Of a stretch of DNA of 64,000 nt, positions 1-11,938 are shown one piece after another (position 1 is the stretch's first letter; each line of letters begins with the position of its first letter). The notes beneath the pieces were generated by a model that made no database searches, was not told the DNA's origin, and was given only the letters and a program-made list of their open reading frames with translations. The translations under genes were made by a program, and so were the position numbers. Source of the DNA: Agroathelia rolfsii. Its lineage: Eukaryota > Basidiomycota > Agaricomycetes > Amylocorticiales > Amylocorticiaceae. Where the stretch lies: the NCBI GenBank assembly GCA_018343915.1, contig JABRWF010000005.1, forward strand, positions 3,135,001-3,199,000, written 5' to 3'.

Positions 1-50
1 ATTTGGGATTGCACTCTTCTCTCTCTCTATCTATCTCTTTGTTACTACAG

Positions 51-2587
51 GATCCCGCTGGAGAAAGGCCGAGAGATTGCGACTCAGTACGGCGTGGCAC
101 CACTGCTGGCACCTTTATTCGACTTTGTGCCCAATACGAATACGTTTACTACCTTGCCCATCGGCGCCCCACGACCGTTGACGGCCAGCGCCTCGTTACC
201 CGGCATGTCTGTATCCAGCACTAGTAGCGCCACTACCACGCCCGGACTAGCGCCGGCGCCCATCATGCCTGGCTCTGCGCTGCGTCTGCTAAATCAAGGA
301 CGCGCCCAAGGCCTCTTCACGCCCTCGACGTCTGCTATGGGTCAGCAGCACCAGCTCCAGCAGAGGGGCACGCCCATGAGTCCGTTCTTCAGCCCCGTGC
401 CATACGGCCCAGGTGTGTCGCCCACGCCACCCCCAGCGCCTTCTTCCTCTGCGACACAGCAAAACCTGAAGAGAACACATTCGGACACTGAGGCCACAGC
501 CCGCTCGATTTTCGTACACCAAGGGTCACCGCCCGCCAGAGCTGAGTTGTTATCTACGGATGTGCAAATGACCGATGCGAGCCACCCCACGCCGACGCCA
601 TCGCCCATTGATGAGGATGCTGAGGACAACGAGGATGATGGCCCCTCGCCAGCCAAACGTGCTCGTAAGGAGCTCACCGAACCTTCTATTCAACAACAAC
701 TGTATCAGCAGTCTTTTGCGAGCACATCATCATTACAGCCCCTGCCGACGGCAACAGACACGTCTGTTATCCCCTCAAAACCCTCCAGCAGTAGTGCCCA
801 TTCCGCAATGACCCCGGTGAATAGTAGTAAACCGATGAGTCGGCTGTCTTCTTCCTCCTCTGACACAGATGTGCATGTCATCCGCATGGCATCGAGGCCA
901 TCCGTGCCACGAAATATGGATCCTATGCTGCCACTGAAGGACCAGCGTCGGTCCGCGCTCATCTTGCTCATCTGTCAGCAGGACGATCCGGCGCGCGTGC
1001 TCGAGCTGCTGAGTCAGATACCCGCCGACAATCCGGCCGTGGCAGCAGCAGCTGTTGCTGCAGCGAGCAGTTCGGGCGGTGGCAACAACAATCACAGCGC
1101 CACCGACTGGGACCTCGTTCTAGACGAGCACGGTCACACCGCCCTGCACCTCGCCGCCAGCATGGGCCGCCAACAGACTGTCGATGCGCTCGTCCTCGCC
1201 GGGGCGGACATTCACCGGGGCAACTACCTGGGTGAAACACCGCTGATGCGTGCCTGCCTCGCGACTCACAACGCCGACGCACAGACGTTCAACACGCTCG
1301 TCACTGCGCTCCACGGCTCGATTCGCACACTCGATACGGCGCGCAAGTCGGTCATACACCACATCGTCGCCCTCGCCGGCGTCAAGGGACGCGCGCCGGC
1401 AGCGCGGTATTATCTCGACCAGGTTCTTTTCTGGGTCGCGCATCACCAAGGAGGTGAGTTTGGGACTCTGGTGGATTTGCAGGATGAGCATGGGGATACA
1501 GCGTTGAATATCGCGGCGAGGGTGGGGAATAGGAGTTTGGTGCGGACGTTGTTGGATGTAAATGCGAATCGGACGTTGCCGAATAAGCTTGGATTGAGGC
1601 CGGGTGATTTTGGGTTGGAGACGGAGGAGCTTGGTGGTACTGGTGGTGGTGTTGGTGGTGGCAATCCGGTTGGTCAACAGCGTTCGGAGGATATCATCGT
1701 CGCTTTGCGTTCTGGGCCATCGGCGCCTGTTCAGAAAAGCTATGAATTGATAGCGGGTAAGCCTTATTGTCATATTATACTAGGATCGTTTCCTCAGTCC
1801 TGTTTTTTCTTCTTCTCCCAGACATAACATCCATGGTCCAATCCCTCTCCTCCGAATTCGCTGTCGAGGTCAAAGCGAGGCAGGACACACTGGACGTGAC
1901 ACAGGCACACCTACGCGCGGCGACGCGTGAACTAGCCGAGCAGCGCAAGCAGATCCAGGCGTGGCAGACGCGCTGCAGTGAACTCGATCAGCTCAGCCAG
2001 CGCGTGCGCAACCTCGAGAAGGCGATCGCTGAGGAAGACAAATTTGATTGGACGGGTCGCACGGATGAGCGTGGGGAGGATGCGGGGCCTACCGCGGGGC
2101 CGTCGTTCCAGTGGAGAGGTGCTTCATCGACGATTGTTGGCGTTGTTGTTCCGCCGAGGTTGGCAGGGATAGTGGCTTCGACGGCGAATGGTAAAGAAGT
2201 CGCAGTTCTGACTGAAGAGGAGGTTGCGCCACCCATACCAACGGAGGACACGGTGCAAGCATTAGTGCGGCTCAGGCGACTGAAGAAGTGGCATGTACGC
2301 GTGGAGGAGATGATTGCGTCAAGGCTGAAAGGTTTGCAAGGCGCCAGCGCGGAGAAGGAGTATCAATGCAAGAAGATTATTTCACTATGTACCGGTATAC
2401 CCATCGACAAAGTCGAAGAGGTGCGTGGTATTTTGTTTTCGGTTATATTTTTATATCCTTGTTCACCTATTCTTTACCTCTGCAGTCTCTTGAAAACCTC
2501 GTCATCGCAGTTGAGAGCGAGGCCCAGATTGTAGATATCGGACGTGTATCAGGTTTTATGCAGAAAGTTCGGGATGGTGTCCTATGA
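51..2587 (+). CDS. APSES-domain ankyrin-repeat transcription factor (MBF/SBF family, Mbp1/Res-like), 5' end missing
   Basis: Transcription factor of the Mbp1/Swi4/Res family, which drives G1/S genes from MCB/SCB elements. The window opens in an intron; an acceptor (ctacag) at 45-50 starts an exon reading IPLEKGREIATQYGV, the end of an APSES/KilA-N DNA-binding domain. A long Ser/Pro/Thr-rich linker follows, with a KRARK nuclear-localisation-like motif near base 650. Ankyrin repeats follow (GHTALHLAASMGR near 1135, GETPLMRAC near 1230, GDTALNIAARVGN near 1490). A coiled-coil C-terminus is encoded downstream of an intron at 1757-1821, and a second intron lies at 2421-2485. The stop is TGA at 2585-2587. 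Having both the APSES domain and ankyrin repeats argues for the DNA-binding subunit rather than Swi6. Which paralog it is cannot be settled without the N-terminus. Confidence 0.88.
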
Positions 2588-3104
2588 TGGATGACATACC
2601 GAACAACAAACGTTGGTTATAAATATTTATTTATTTGTAACTTTTCCCCCTACCTCCTCTTTTTCTCCATTTCCAGGTTCTCTCTCTCTTTCCCATGTTC
2701 TTGGACACCGAATTATTCCTGCCATCTTGACTTTATTTGATTCTCTTGATCCTCCTTTATCTCTCGGTTTTAGGAGTCCAGTTCGCATTGTATTACCCCA
2801 TCCATCCATCCATTCATCCAGTCGTCGTATTTCTATATTTTTCCCTCCTGACTTTTTTCTTTTATTATTTCTTGCTTCGTCATTTTGATGTATCTTGTTT
2901 CTTCCTCTTTCTCCCTTTTTTATGTCAAGCATCGACACCAATTTCTCGAAACCCGTCGTCTCATCACACGTATTATTACATGTACCACCACCTCACCGTA
3001 CCCCATCCCACACAACGAGCAAAACATTGCCACTATCTCTCATATACCCCCTACTCCAAAGCTCGAAGAAAAACAAAGAAAAAAGCAGTTTATTTTCCCT
3101 CCCT
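2588..3104. other. Convergent intergenic region, T-rich 3' UTRs
   Basis: This stretch lies between the stop of the APSES factor on the plus strand and the stop of PRP4 on the minus strand. It is strongly pyrimidine-rich on the plus strand and carries an AT-rich patch with ataaatatttattt near 2621. Short open frames here are low-complexity. I see only transcript 3' ends. Confidence 0.6.
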
Positions 3105-5295
3105 TTATTCAGGCGCAAAAAGCTGAAAGTTGCGGTTATACGTTCCGGACGCCATGAGCTTCGCATCGCTCGACAGATCGACGGACATGACCTTGCCGCC
3201 GTCGGTTGAGAGCGTGCGGAGGAGCTGCCAGTCATCGGCGCTCCAGACCTTCACGAAGCCGTCATAACCGGCGGAGGCGAGGTACAAGCCCGAGCGGTAA
3301 TGCCATTCGTCTTGCGGGCTCGTTTTCGTTTTTGGCGTTGCCGTTGTGGGGACGGGGGTGGAGGCTTTTTCGTCGCCTCCGGGCGTTTTGGTACCCTCTG
3401 CATCCTCGTTGCCGCCATTGGGAGAAGCGGCATCAGCCATGGTCACGTCGATACTCCCCAGCGAGGGCGGTAGTGTACCGTCGTGCCGGAAGAAACGCAC
3501 GTCGGCTACGTTAGATGTGTGCGCGGGTATGGTGTATAGCGCCTTTAGAGAACGCATGTCCCATATCCGGATTGTGTCGTCTCCTGAGCCGGTGGCAATT
3601 TGGTATCTAATAAAAAGAAGAAAAGAAGTTCAGTCGAAGAGAATAAAAGTGCGGTGTGCGATAGTTGGTACTGACCCATTGGGAGAAAAACTCATTGACA
3701 AGATGGCCTGTACGTGACCATCAAGTACCATGGCTGTTCGGCCTGTGCGCAGGTCCCAGACACGACCGATGGCATCCAATCCCCTATGAAGATATGTATC
3801 AGGGATACCCCTCTCTATCCACATAAGCTAGATCAAACAAGCACTCACCCAGAAGCTACCAACGCTCCATCACCTTGGAACTCGATAGAATATACCTCCT
3901 TGGAGTGACCTTCTTGCAAGAGCAGTTCCTTGGACGTCTCAACATCCCAGAGGCGCCAGGTGGTATCGAAGCTCGCACTGGCGACGTACGCGCCGGAAGG
4001 ATGGTAGTCGACGCGGCACACGCGGTCCTGGTGACCTTTTAGGACTGAAATAGGGGCGTCACTGTAAGCGGGCTCCTTCTAAGAATAAAGGAACAATAAC
4101 GACGATATGATGATAGGAAATAGGGAGGGTACGTGGGAGGAGGTATGATGGGTGGTGAGAAAGGAAAACCCACCTTTCGAGTGACCATAGGCTGACGGTG
4201 TTGTCACCACCAGAGACAAGGTTGGCAGCGCTGGGACTGAGGCCTTTAGTAGCTTGAGGATGCCAGGCGAGGCCACTAACACGTTCGCTATGACCTAATA
4301 GTATATCCACTTGGTTATTTAATTGTGAAGGGAAAAATTGGAAGTCGGGGCCTACCTCGCAGTGTGCGTATGGGCGTGCATGCAGGTACATTCCAGAGCT
4401 TCACGAGTCCTGACCAGCTGCCTGTGGCCAGGATTTCGTTGTGAGGCGAGAAACGAACCATTGAGACGGGTCTGTCATCGCCGATTTGGGATCCTATGTT
4501 GGCAAATTTCTATTTGATTGTCATACACCATCTCAGCTCCTGAGGGAGAGGGGGGATAAAAAGAGGTATCATGCCTTGACATCTGCAAAAACCCTCTTGC
4601 GAATGTCAATAACTGTCGCTAGTGGGATCTTGCTATCTATTCGCTGTTGGGCGACGCGTTTCTGAGCTCTAGATAACAACAACCGTCCGACAAGTACACA
4701 TTGCAGGGTGGGATGGAAAAACAAGTGAGCACCTAGCTCATGTGAAGTTGACGGGAAATTTCCCACCTGGGTAGGGAGAATTCAGCTAGTTTCCTGCGAG
4801 CCTCCAATAGTTCAAGAGAGCCAGGGGAGTAGAATTCTTCCTCCTAGAACGCGTTTGAATGAAAGATGTTTCTTATAGGTAAATAGATGGTGGGTATACC
4901 TCTTCTTCACTCTCTTCTGAAGACTCTTCATCGACAGGCATACCCTCGTCTCCTCTCGCCGCGTTAATTTGTGACAGCACATATATCAGACGATCTCTCC
5001 GATCTGCAGCCTGTAGATAAATGGATTAACAAACGCAGCAAACACGCGCGCATATGCCGCCATGTTGACTTGAAACCGGACGAGAAATTCCAGTACGCAC
5101 ACGTTCACCGAAAAGCGTGATCGGTTCGCCAATCTCACGCAGCCTAGCCTTGACACGGTTGTCGTCTGTGGGAACGGCCATGGACCTGGCCTTTTTCTTG
5201 CGCTCGAGCTCATCGAGGATTATCTGGTTCTCTGCGCGTGCTCGCTCAGAGAAGCCGCCATCGTCCATAAGAGTCTCGAGTGTGAGTTCGGCCAT
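3105..5295 (-). CDS. PRP4: U4/U6 snRNP protein PRP4 (WD40 splicing factor)
   Basis: Component of the U4/U6 and U4/U6.U5 spliceosomal snRNPs in the nucleus. The ATG is at 5293-5295. The N-terminal exon carries the PRP4/SFM signature ([18 protein letters not shown]), followed after an intron by [13 protein letters not shown] and an acidic Glu/Ser stretch. The C-terminal half is a WD40 propeller: [26 protein letters not shown], an [10 protein letters not shown] strand, [33 protein letters not shown] and [14 protein letters not shown]. Between two blades is a roughly 60-residue low-complexity insert ([21 protein letters not shown]) that the compact propeller normally lacks. At least six short introns split the gene. 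The stop is TAA at 3105-3107. Divergent from the elongase upstream. The SFM motif makes this identification firm. Confidence 0.92.
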
Positions 5296-6252
5296 ATTGA
5301 ACGAATGATAGGTCCTTTAGATGATTAATGAGAAAATCAATTCTTGAGTTATCTTGCAGTACCAGCAGGTAGTAGTTGTGTATGGCGGCACTGTACTAGT
5401 AGCACTTGTCACGGTACCAACGCCAACTGAAGACGTCTCCGGGTTCGGAGCCGGAACAAACACAGTGCGTCACGACATGTCACGACTAATTACCACTTGT
5501 ATCTGTCACGCATGCCTCGGATCTGCCTTTCGGCCACGACACAGATGATGTTGCCAACCCAACCCCAGTCGTCGATGGCTCACTGCGGCATCGGAGTGGG
5601 GATATATGCGCATTTATCCACTTTCGACGTTCTCATGACCCCAAAATGCATACCCACGCTAGGTTGTATTTGGGCTAATGCACTTGTTCTGCTATGCATG
5701 CGTGTGGATGTGTTTTTGATCGAACGCGGGAAAGCGTTGTGATGCAATCTTGCCGGGTTTTCCAGCGCTCCTAAGCGTTGCACCCCAGCTGGGAAAACCG
5801 CCAGATGGACTGGATGCAGTGTGAAGAGATACAGAGAATGAAACCCATGCGGTGAGAAGACGATGGGCTCGGTCGGGGATTGGAGGGAAGCCTTCTGTCC
5901 CCATCCCCAACGTGGATTAATTGGTGTACATAGAGAAATCCAATAAATTCATACAAAATTGAACGGAACATGATCAACAATGGAATAGTAATATGACATT
6001 GGGATTGGTCTGATAGCAATATAACGCTGGGGAACACGTACAGTCAAGAGTGCTGATGGCCCAAAGGACTTCATCGGGCGGACGGCACCAGGTCTTGTTC
6101 CCATGTGATTCCATAAACCAATGAGGTCCTTTCCGCCGGCGAGTATTTAGTCAATCTTTTTTCCCTCCTTTTGCTTTCTCTTTGCCTCTGACCACGTCCA
6201 GCTCGTCCGCCCCGTCTTCTCACCCACCTCCGCCCACGTCACCGTCGCCGCC
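5296..6252. promoter_or_regulatory. Divergent promoter region between PRP4 and the fatty acid elongase
   Basis: About 960 bases separate the two divergent start codons. The region holds open frames of up to about 80 codons with no recognisable protein. An AT-rich gagtatttagtc lies about 110 bases before the elongase ATG, and a C/T-rich tract (ctcctttt to cccacctcc) directly precedes it, as is common in basidiomycete 5' UTRs. No specific factor site is claimed. Confidence 0.45.
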
Positions 6253-7590
6253 ATGGCTCTCGCTGACCTGATTCTCGCATATGTCCCCTTCCCGGATGTC
6301 CCATACTACTATACCTCTTATGTCCAGGGCAAGACACCCATGTCTTCCACTCCCACCGTCATAACCACTCTCATCGGCTACCTCGTCCTCGTCTTTTCCA
6401 TCCGGGAGGTCCAACGCTCAAGGCAGCCCCAGAAGCTCAATACCCTCTTCCGGATTCATAATGTTATCCTCAGTGGCGGCAGTGCTCTCCTCCTGGCGCT
6501 TATGCTCGAGGAAATCGTGCCTATCGTCTGGAACCAAGGTTTCTACGCGTCCATCTGCGCCGAGTCTTCCTGGACACCTGTACGTCAAATTTCCGTGTCA
6601 AAATACGCCCTCAAACTTACCCGTTTTTGTACTGTTCGCGTAGAGGTTGGAATTTTACTATATGATCAACTACTACTTCAAATACCTTGAGCTTCTCGAC
6701 ACTGTCTTTTTGGCTCTCAAGAAGAAGCCTCTTGGTATGTATATTACTGCCTTTACTTTCTTTTGTTCCATGTCATCTCATGCGTGGTGCTCTGTGAACA
6801 GCTTTCCTGCATGTATTCCACCACTCTGCTACTGCTCTGTTGTGTTTTACCCAACTCAACGGCAAGACTGCTATCGTATGTCGTGCATATATTCACCTTA
6901 GTATTACTGACCGAAACTGACCCGTCGTTTTTCTCCCTATAGTCTTGGGTTGTTATTGTACTTAACCTCACTGTACATGTCTTGATGTGTATGTATTATA
7001 TTGCTCCTGTTCGCTGCATAGGAGTTGACGAACTGAACATATTTTATTACAGACTACTATTATTATGCTGCTGCTGGCGGCGCCAAGATCTGGGTATGTC
7101 TCTCCAACCTGGATTTCGAGGATCCTGCAATGCTTATCGTGCGCATATAGTGGAAGAAATATCTTACGAGCATGCAAATCACTCAATTTGTCATTGATCT
7201 CGGAGTAACCTACTGGGGCAGTATGTGCCATCTCCTCCATCTTGCACCCGATACCGACTTACCAGATATTTAACTTTCCCCTCTTCCGAAAAAACAGCTT
7301 ACCAGCACTTCGCGTTCGCTTACGCCCCGAGTCTCCCTCACGTCGGCGATTGCTTCGGCTCTGAGGGCGCTGCACTGTTCGGTTGTGGTCTGCTGAGCTC
7401 TTACCTCGGTCTCTTTATCAAGTTCTACATTGACACGTACAAGAAGCCTGCTGCCAAGGGCAAGGCCAATGGAAATGGCCATGCGAGCGCTGTGGCTAAG
7501 GAGTTAGTCCTTTTCTTTTCTTTTTCTAAGAAGGCGTGCTAATATCTGCACTATTACAGTGAGATCTCGTCCGTCGCTGCTCTCTCATAG
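6253..7590 (+). CDS. ELO-family very-long-chain fatty acid elongase
   Basis: Condensing enzyme of microsomal fatty acid elongation (3-ketoacyl-CoA synthase, ELO type), a multipass ER protein. Eight exons can be joined at canonical sites: 6253-6579, 6644-6734, 6802-6875, 6943-6988, 7053-7093, 7151-7220, 7298-7502 and 7560-7590. They give 885 nt, or 294 residues, a normal ELO length. Signatures are KYLELLDTVFLALKKK, the catalytic histidine box FLHVFHH, and YYYYAAAGGAKIWWKKYLT before MQITQFVIDL. The C-terminus is Lys/Ala-rich rather than a plain KKxx signal. The very small internal exons (41, 46 and 74 nt) hide the gene from simple ORF reading. Chain-length preference (ELO1-, ELO2- or ELO3-like) cannot be told from sequence alone. 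Confidence 0.93.
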
Positions 7591-8306
7591 CCTCCCATCA
7601 CATGTCCGCACCTGCTCTCCCCCTAAAACAGGGGCGGGAGAGAGTGTATATGCATCTGTGTGTTTACGGAGATGACTAGACGGAGGTGATGATCGGGGCG
7701 ATGGCGGTGCACTATACCACAACAAAAAAAGACCATTATAATCATAGTGACGGCGGACAGTATCCTTTTCTTTTTTTTCTTATCATGGTTTGGCATACAC
7801 ATGAGAGAGGGAATATAGATGAAGATGGGCGAGTTCTTGTTTAGCGATACACAACGCACGACGTAGGGTCAATACTTCTCTTACGTACTTGAGGCTTAAT
7901 TTAATATATGGGAGGAAGAAAAATGGAGACGCGTCTTTTCCTTTCTCTTCTTTCTATTGGTCTTCGAAATTTCTAGATGGTGTGAAACGACGTTCATCTG
8001 ATCTCGGCATCCTTGGGGGCTCTGCGAGCAAGTGATGGCCATGACGGTTATGCATAAGACCGATTAATAATATTGAGCTATTTCACTTGTTATTTTCTGA
8101 ATACACATTTGGCAAAGAATATATATACAGAGAAAGCATATTTGAAATCCTTAGTTGACCCTTGAAACATACCAAAAGTTAGAAAAGCATATATATACAA
8201 ACTAATCATTTTTGCTATCCCCCTCGCTTCATCCCACTATCACTCGGCATACATACAACATAAAAACTTTTTTTTTTCAGAACGATCCCAGCGCATTGAT
8301 ATCAAT
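7591..8306. other. Convergent 3' region of elongase and polyol dehydrogenase
   Basis: The region lies between two converging stop codons. It is AT-rich with several A/T homopolymer tracts (for example near 7765 and 8268) and repeated atatatata patches near 8120 and 8190. No ORF with recognisable content is present. It probably contains only the two 3' UTRs and polyadenylation sites. Confidence 0.55.
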
Positions 8307-10060
8307 TTAGTCCTGAATCTGGACCTTGATCGCGCCCTTGGTGGGATCGGCCGCGAGATGGAATGCGTCGACGGCGTCCTCGAGCTTGAACCGGTGTGTG
8401 ACGAGCGGCTTGAGGTTGATGAGTCCGCCGGCGACGAGGCGGATTGCTTTAGGATACTGTATGCGATTAGGGGTGGTGTTAGACGTATTTGATACGATCA
8501 AGGAAATAGTGAAGGCAAGGGGAAGAGATGCGTTTCTTTGTTTTGGAATTTACCTGGTTAGCGTATCGGTATTGGAAGCCGAGGTCAATCTCGTTAGCGC
8601 TGAGATGCATGAATGGGAACTATAATAAGATGATGATAACCAGCAAGACGATCAGAGGGATTTACAGTCATCTTAATATGGAAAGAAATATGATAACATA
8701 CATTTTGCTCGGCTTTGCCGACACCAATGACGAACACCTTGCCGCCAAACTTGGTAGCCTATGGAATAAATCGTTCGTTAGCATACATCCAGCCAGCACT
8801 TTGTTGAAGTTATACACGATTTCAAACGAAATCACACACTCACATAAATACCCGCATGTATACTGCTCTCCACACCCGTGCATTCAAGCGTGAGTTTAAC
8901 ATGACCCTCAGCAGCCGCTCTGATATTCGCTGCGACCTCCTTGGGCGTCTGACCACGCTGTACAAGCACGGTGCGCACGCCAGGGACGAGAGTCTTGGCA
9001 AAGTCGAGGCGTGATTGGACCATGTCGGTGATCACAATCGGTTCTGCGCCCGCGGCGCGCGCGCTGAGGAGGGTGACCAATCCGATGGGGCCCGCACCGC
9101 TAAAATAAGTGACTTTACTTTAGCAAAAAGATTTGGGTCGTTCCAATATGTTTTAAGACATACGCGATGAAGATAGGATCGCCCAGACGCAGATCGGCAC
9201 GCTCAACACCGGCCAAGGCGACGGCCAAGGGCTCGCAGAGGGCACCTTCTTCAAAGGAAACATTGTCCGGGAGACGATGAAGCCATGCGGCGGGGTGCAA
9301 GTGCCAGCGGGTCAAGGTTCCGTGGAAAGGAGGGGTGCTGCATGTCGGGAGGATTAGTTGTATGCATATACTCAGCTTGATTGGGTACTTTACCTGAAGA
9401 AGACCACGTCGGGGCAAGCTATCCAACTCAAGGTATCAGAGACGGTTTTTGGGGAAGAAATGGATGCATATACTCACCATTATAGCGTCCTGTAAGACAA
9501 AATTCGCACGAGGGCTTGGAGCACGGCACGCCAGCCTCGATGGCTACACGGTCTCCGGCCTTCCACTCGGTAACTCCCTCGCCCACTTCTACAACCTCTC
9601 CAGCAGACTCATGGCCTGATCCGCACTAGAGGAAAATATCGGTCTCAGCATCAGTTTTACTCTTGAATCATAAAGCGATCCACTATTGTATACCTCGCTT
9701 TCTACCACCATCGAATCACCAATCCGTCCATGTTTCCAGAAATGCACATCAGATCTAATCACATGAACATATAATATATCGTTTCAGAAAAACAAACGAA
9801 CAAATCGATCTTGACAAAACGAGACGCCGAACTAACCCGCAGATGCCCGTTGCCTTTACATGAATGAGGACCTGTCCTGGTCCAGGCTTAGGTTTGGGCT
9901 TCTCCACGAGGTGGATCTCATGCGCAGGATTATAGAAGGCAGCGATGTTGGCATCGCTGGCGGGCTTCTCACCCTCTTTCAATATGCGGAACTCAGGAGA
10001 GTCCAGGACCAGACGAGGGTCGTAGACCTGGGCATTAGGCGTCGCAACTTGGGCTGACAT
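8307..10060 (-). CDS. Zinc-dependent polyol dehydrogenase, L-arabinitol 4-dehydrogenase / xylitol-sorbitol dehydrogenase family
   Basis: Medium-chain zinc alcohol dehydrogenase of the sorbitol/xylitol/L-arabinitol group, a cytosolic NAD+-linked oxidase of polyols in fungal L-arabinose and D-xylose catabolism. The ATG is at 10058-10060. Exons encode [24 protein letters not shown], then [17 protein letters not shown] with the catalytic-zinc GHE. A structural-zinc loop follows with four Cys ([10 protein letters not shown]...YNAC), then [20 protein letters not shown], typical of fungal L-arabinitol dehydrogenases, and [21 protein letters not shown]. After the Rossmann segment the sequence reads EPIVITDM, where the Asp at the end of beta-2 favours NAD+ over NADP+. 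The stop is at 8307. About seven introns. L-arabinitol dehydrogenase is the best guess; xylitol or sorbitol dehydrogenase is possible. Confidence 0.85.
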
Positions 10061-10157
10061 TCAGGATGTGAGGAATGTGGGAGAAAAGGGATGTGTGGGG
10101 AATGGGGAGGAGGATTTGGGAGATAGAAACAGCGCAAACGGGATCCGTAGGCGGTAA

Positions 10158-10165
10158 CTTATATA
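10158..10165 (-). promoter_or_regulatory. TATA-like element of the polyol dehydrogenase gene
   Basis: On the minus strand the sequence reads TATATAAG about 100 bases before the ATG at 10060. The position fits a fungal TATA box with a 60-70 base leader. It is assigned by motif and distance only. Confidence 0.4.
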
Positions 10166-10372
10166 AAAGTCCAACGATCCAATGATATATCACAACGTGC
10201 GATAAGAAAGTGGATTGTTCCCTTCCTTAAAAGCTCACCTGCGGAGTACTCAATCATGGTCCGGGAGAGAAGTAAGTGTCTCGTGAGCGCTGTTTGCCGG
10301 ACCGGTCCCCGTCGAGCAATAACAAGAGCTGATCTGGTGGCCTATGCATCTAAAACCCGGCGGCTCGCCTGT

Positions 10373-10389
10373 GCGGGGCCAGGCCGGGG
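10373..10389 (-). promoter_or_regulatory. Pair of CreA/Mig1-like GC boxes upstream of the polyol dehydrogenase
   Basis: GCGGGG at 10373-10378 and CCGGGG at 10384-10389 both match the CreA/Mig1 consensus SYGGRG and sit 5 bases apart, 310-330 bases upstream of the ATG. Paired sites of this type mediate glucose repression of pentose catabolic genes in ascomycetes. Function here is inferred; the motif is short and common. Confidence 0.3.
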
Positions 10390-10833
10390 AAATCTTTTTT
10401 TTTATTGCGCTCATGACAAGGTACAGATTCGGAGAAGAGTCGACATTATTTCTCGGTTAGGCAGTACTGCTGGGTTTATCATAATTTCCACTGTCTAACT
10501 TGGATCTTTGACTTTTGACCTGGAGTTGCATTCGTACCTGTATAAGCTGACACTGGCTTTACACTCAATACGATAAAGCCATGTATTCTGACCGAGAATA
10601 CAGGAGTAAGGACTATCGAACACCCCATCAAGGAGTGAGCGATGGGTATGAGGCGGCCGACCATTACCGCCGGATAAGTAGACCCACATCCGCCGGCACT
10701 TTGCATTACTAGTCTGGGTCAATCAAGTTCAGACAATGTTAATAAGCGATACTGTCATCAGACGCAGTTCATGTCGTATGCCTGCTATGTGTTACCAATA
10801 CGACCCCTCGTGGGCATTCAAGCTGGCTGGCTA

Positions 10834-10882
10834 TCCTCCTCCTCCTCCTCCTCCTCCTCCTCCTCCTCCTACTACTACTACT
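10834..10882 (+). repeat. (TCC)n-(TAC)n trinucleotide microsatellite
   Basis: About twelve uninterrupted TCC units are followed directly by four TAC units. No open frame with other coding character spans it, so it is treated as a non-coding microsatellite. Confidence 0.9.
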
Positions 10883-11846
10883 GGACGCTATCATTTCAAG
10901 TTGCCAGTGTGATTATTGAATAGATAGAATTTATTTACTACCTTCGAGATAAGCTTATAAAGGAGAAATATGAAGAAGGGCTACCTAGTAAGCAAACTTA
11001 AGACTCTGAGTTTGAGTCAGGCACGATGATTGGACCCACACCGGCTTTTGCTTCATCCGGGTCTCCATCGTATCTCAACCTGGAAGTCGGTGACACTCCC
11101 CGAGGATCAACTGTGGCAATTGTCACCTCCTAATCTTTTGGCCCATTCAGTGCCTTGATAAAATGGAAACGCAAAGAAAGTAGGCGGTTGTGATCCTTGT
11201 AGATGAATTCATTTGTTACAAGAGAATGGAACAGGACAACTGTTCCAGAGTATACCGCTGTAACGGCTTAGGCCGCTACACTTTCGACGATAGGTTTTAG
11301 AAATGGGAAATCAGCTCGGTAGCTTTTTTCCCACCGGGTTTTTGATGCACCCGAGCCGGGCTTGAGGGTCTTTGGTCGATGGCTTCATGCCTTTCATTTT
11401 CTCTTTGTCTGAACGACACCAGTAGCTGCTCGTATCCTGTCTCTACGCTATCTCTAATTCTACTTTGTTCTCTCTCTCTCTCCTTCGAGCCGTTACAACC
11501 GCTTTCCTTTGTGCAATGCAAATTTTCCCTGTTCGATCTCCTAAATCCGGTCATTTTGTCCAAGTCAGCTTCAGGCTACCAGGGGTCAATAATATCAGAC
11601 TGAAATTTTAGACTAGCAGTTGACCATGGATTTGAGCCCCTGGATAATTCCCAACATGGGACCAATTATTATTCTATAAATTGTTGAATGCCAGTGCATC
11701 GCCAGAAATAGCTACCAGAGATAACGGTAACTAGGCATACTCTTCTATAAACTCGAGAATACTATGTGCGAGAAACTCAGCATACTGTCAGGGCAACACC
11801 AAGCTGGCGATCACTCGATGATACAATCAAATCGATGTATATATCA

Positions 11847-11871
11847 CTATATGTAGGTGGGGGATCCTGAG
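11847..11871 (+). repeat. 25-bp direct repeat, copy 1
   Basis: The 25 bases beginning ctatatgtaggtggggga recur exactly at 11914-11938, with starts 67 bases apart. Flanks differ after the shared 3' gatcctgag. The unit does not look like a known transposon end. Confidence 0.85.
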
Positions 11872-11913
11872 GGTCAAAGAATGAAACAAATAAGTGAACA
11901 ATGGGTACTCTAC

Positions 11914-11938
11914 CTATATGTAGGTGGGGGATCCTGAG
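11914..11938 (+). repeat. 25-bp direct repeat, copy 2
   Basis: Perfect second copy of the unit at 11847-11871. The 42 bases between the copies are AT-rich and have no coding character. Confidence 0.85.

Noticed and set aside
1120..1773. 217-codon minus-strand frame
   Set aside because: It is antisense to the ankyrin-repeat exons of the APSES factor, and its Arg-rich composition is what a shadow of that coding sequence gives.
2613..3209. Several overlapping plus-strand frames
   Set aside because: Pyrimidine-rich intergenic and 3' UTR sequence yielding Ser/Phe/Pro-biased translations; partly antisense to PRP4.
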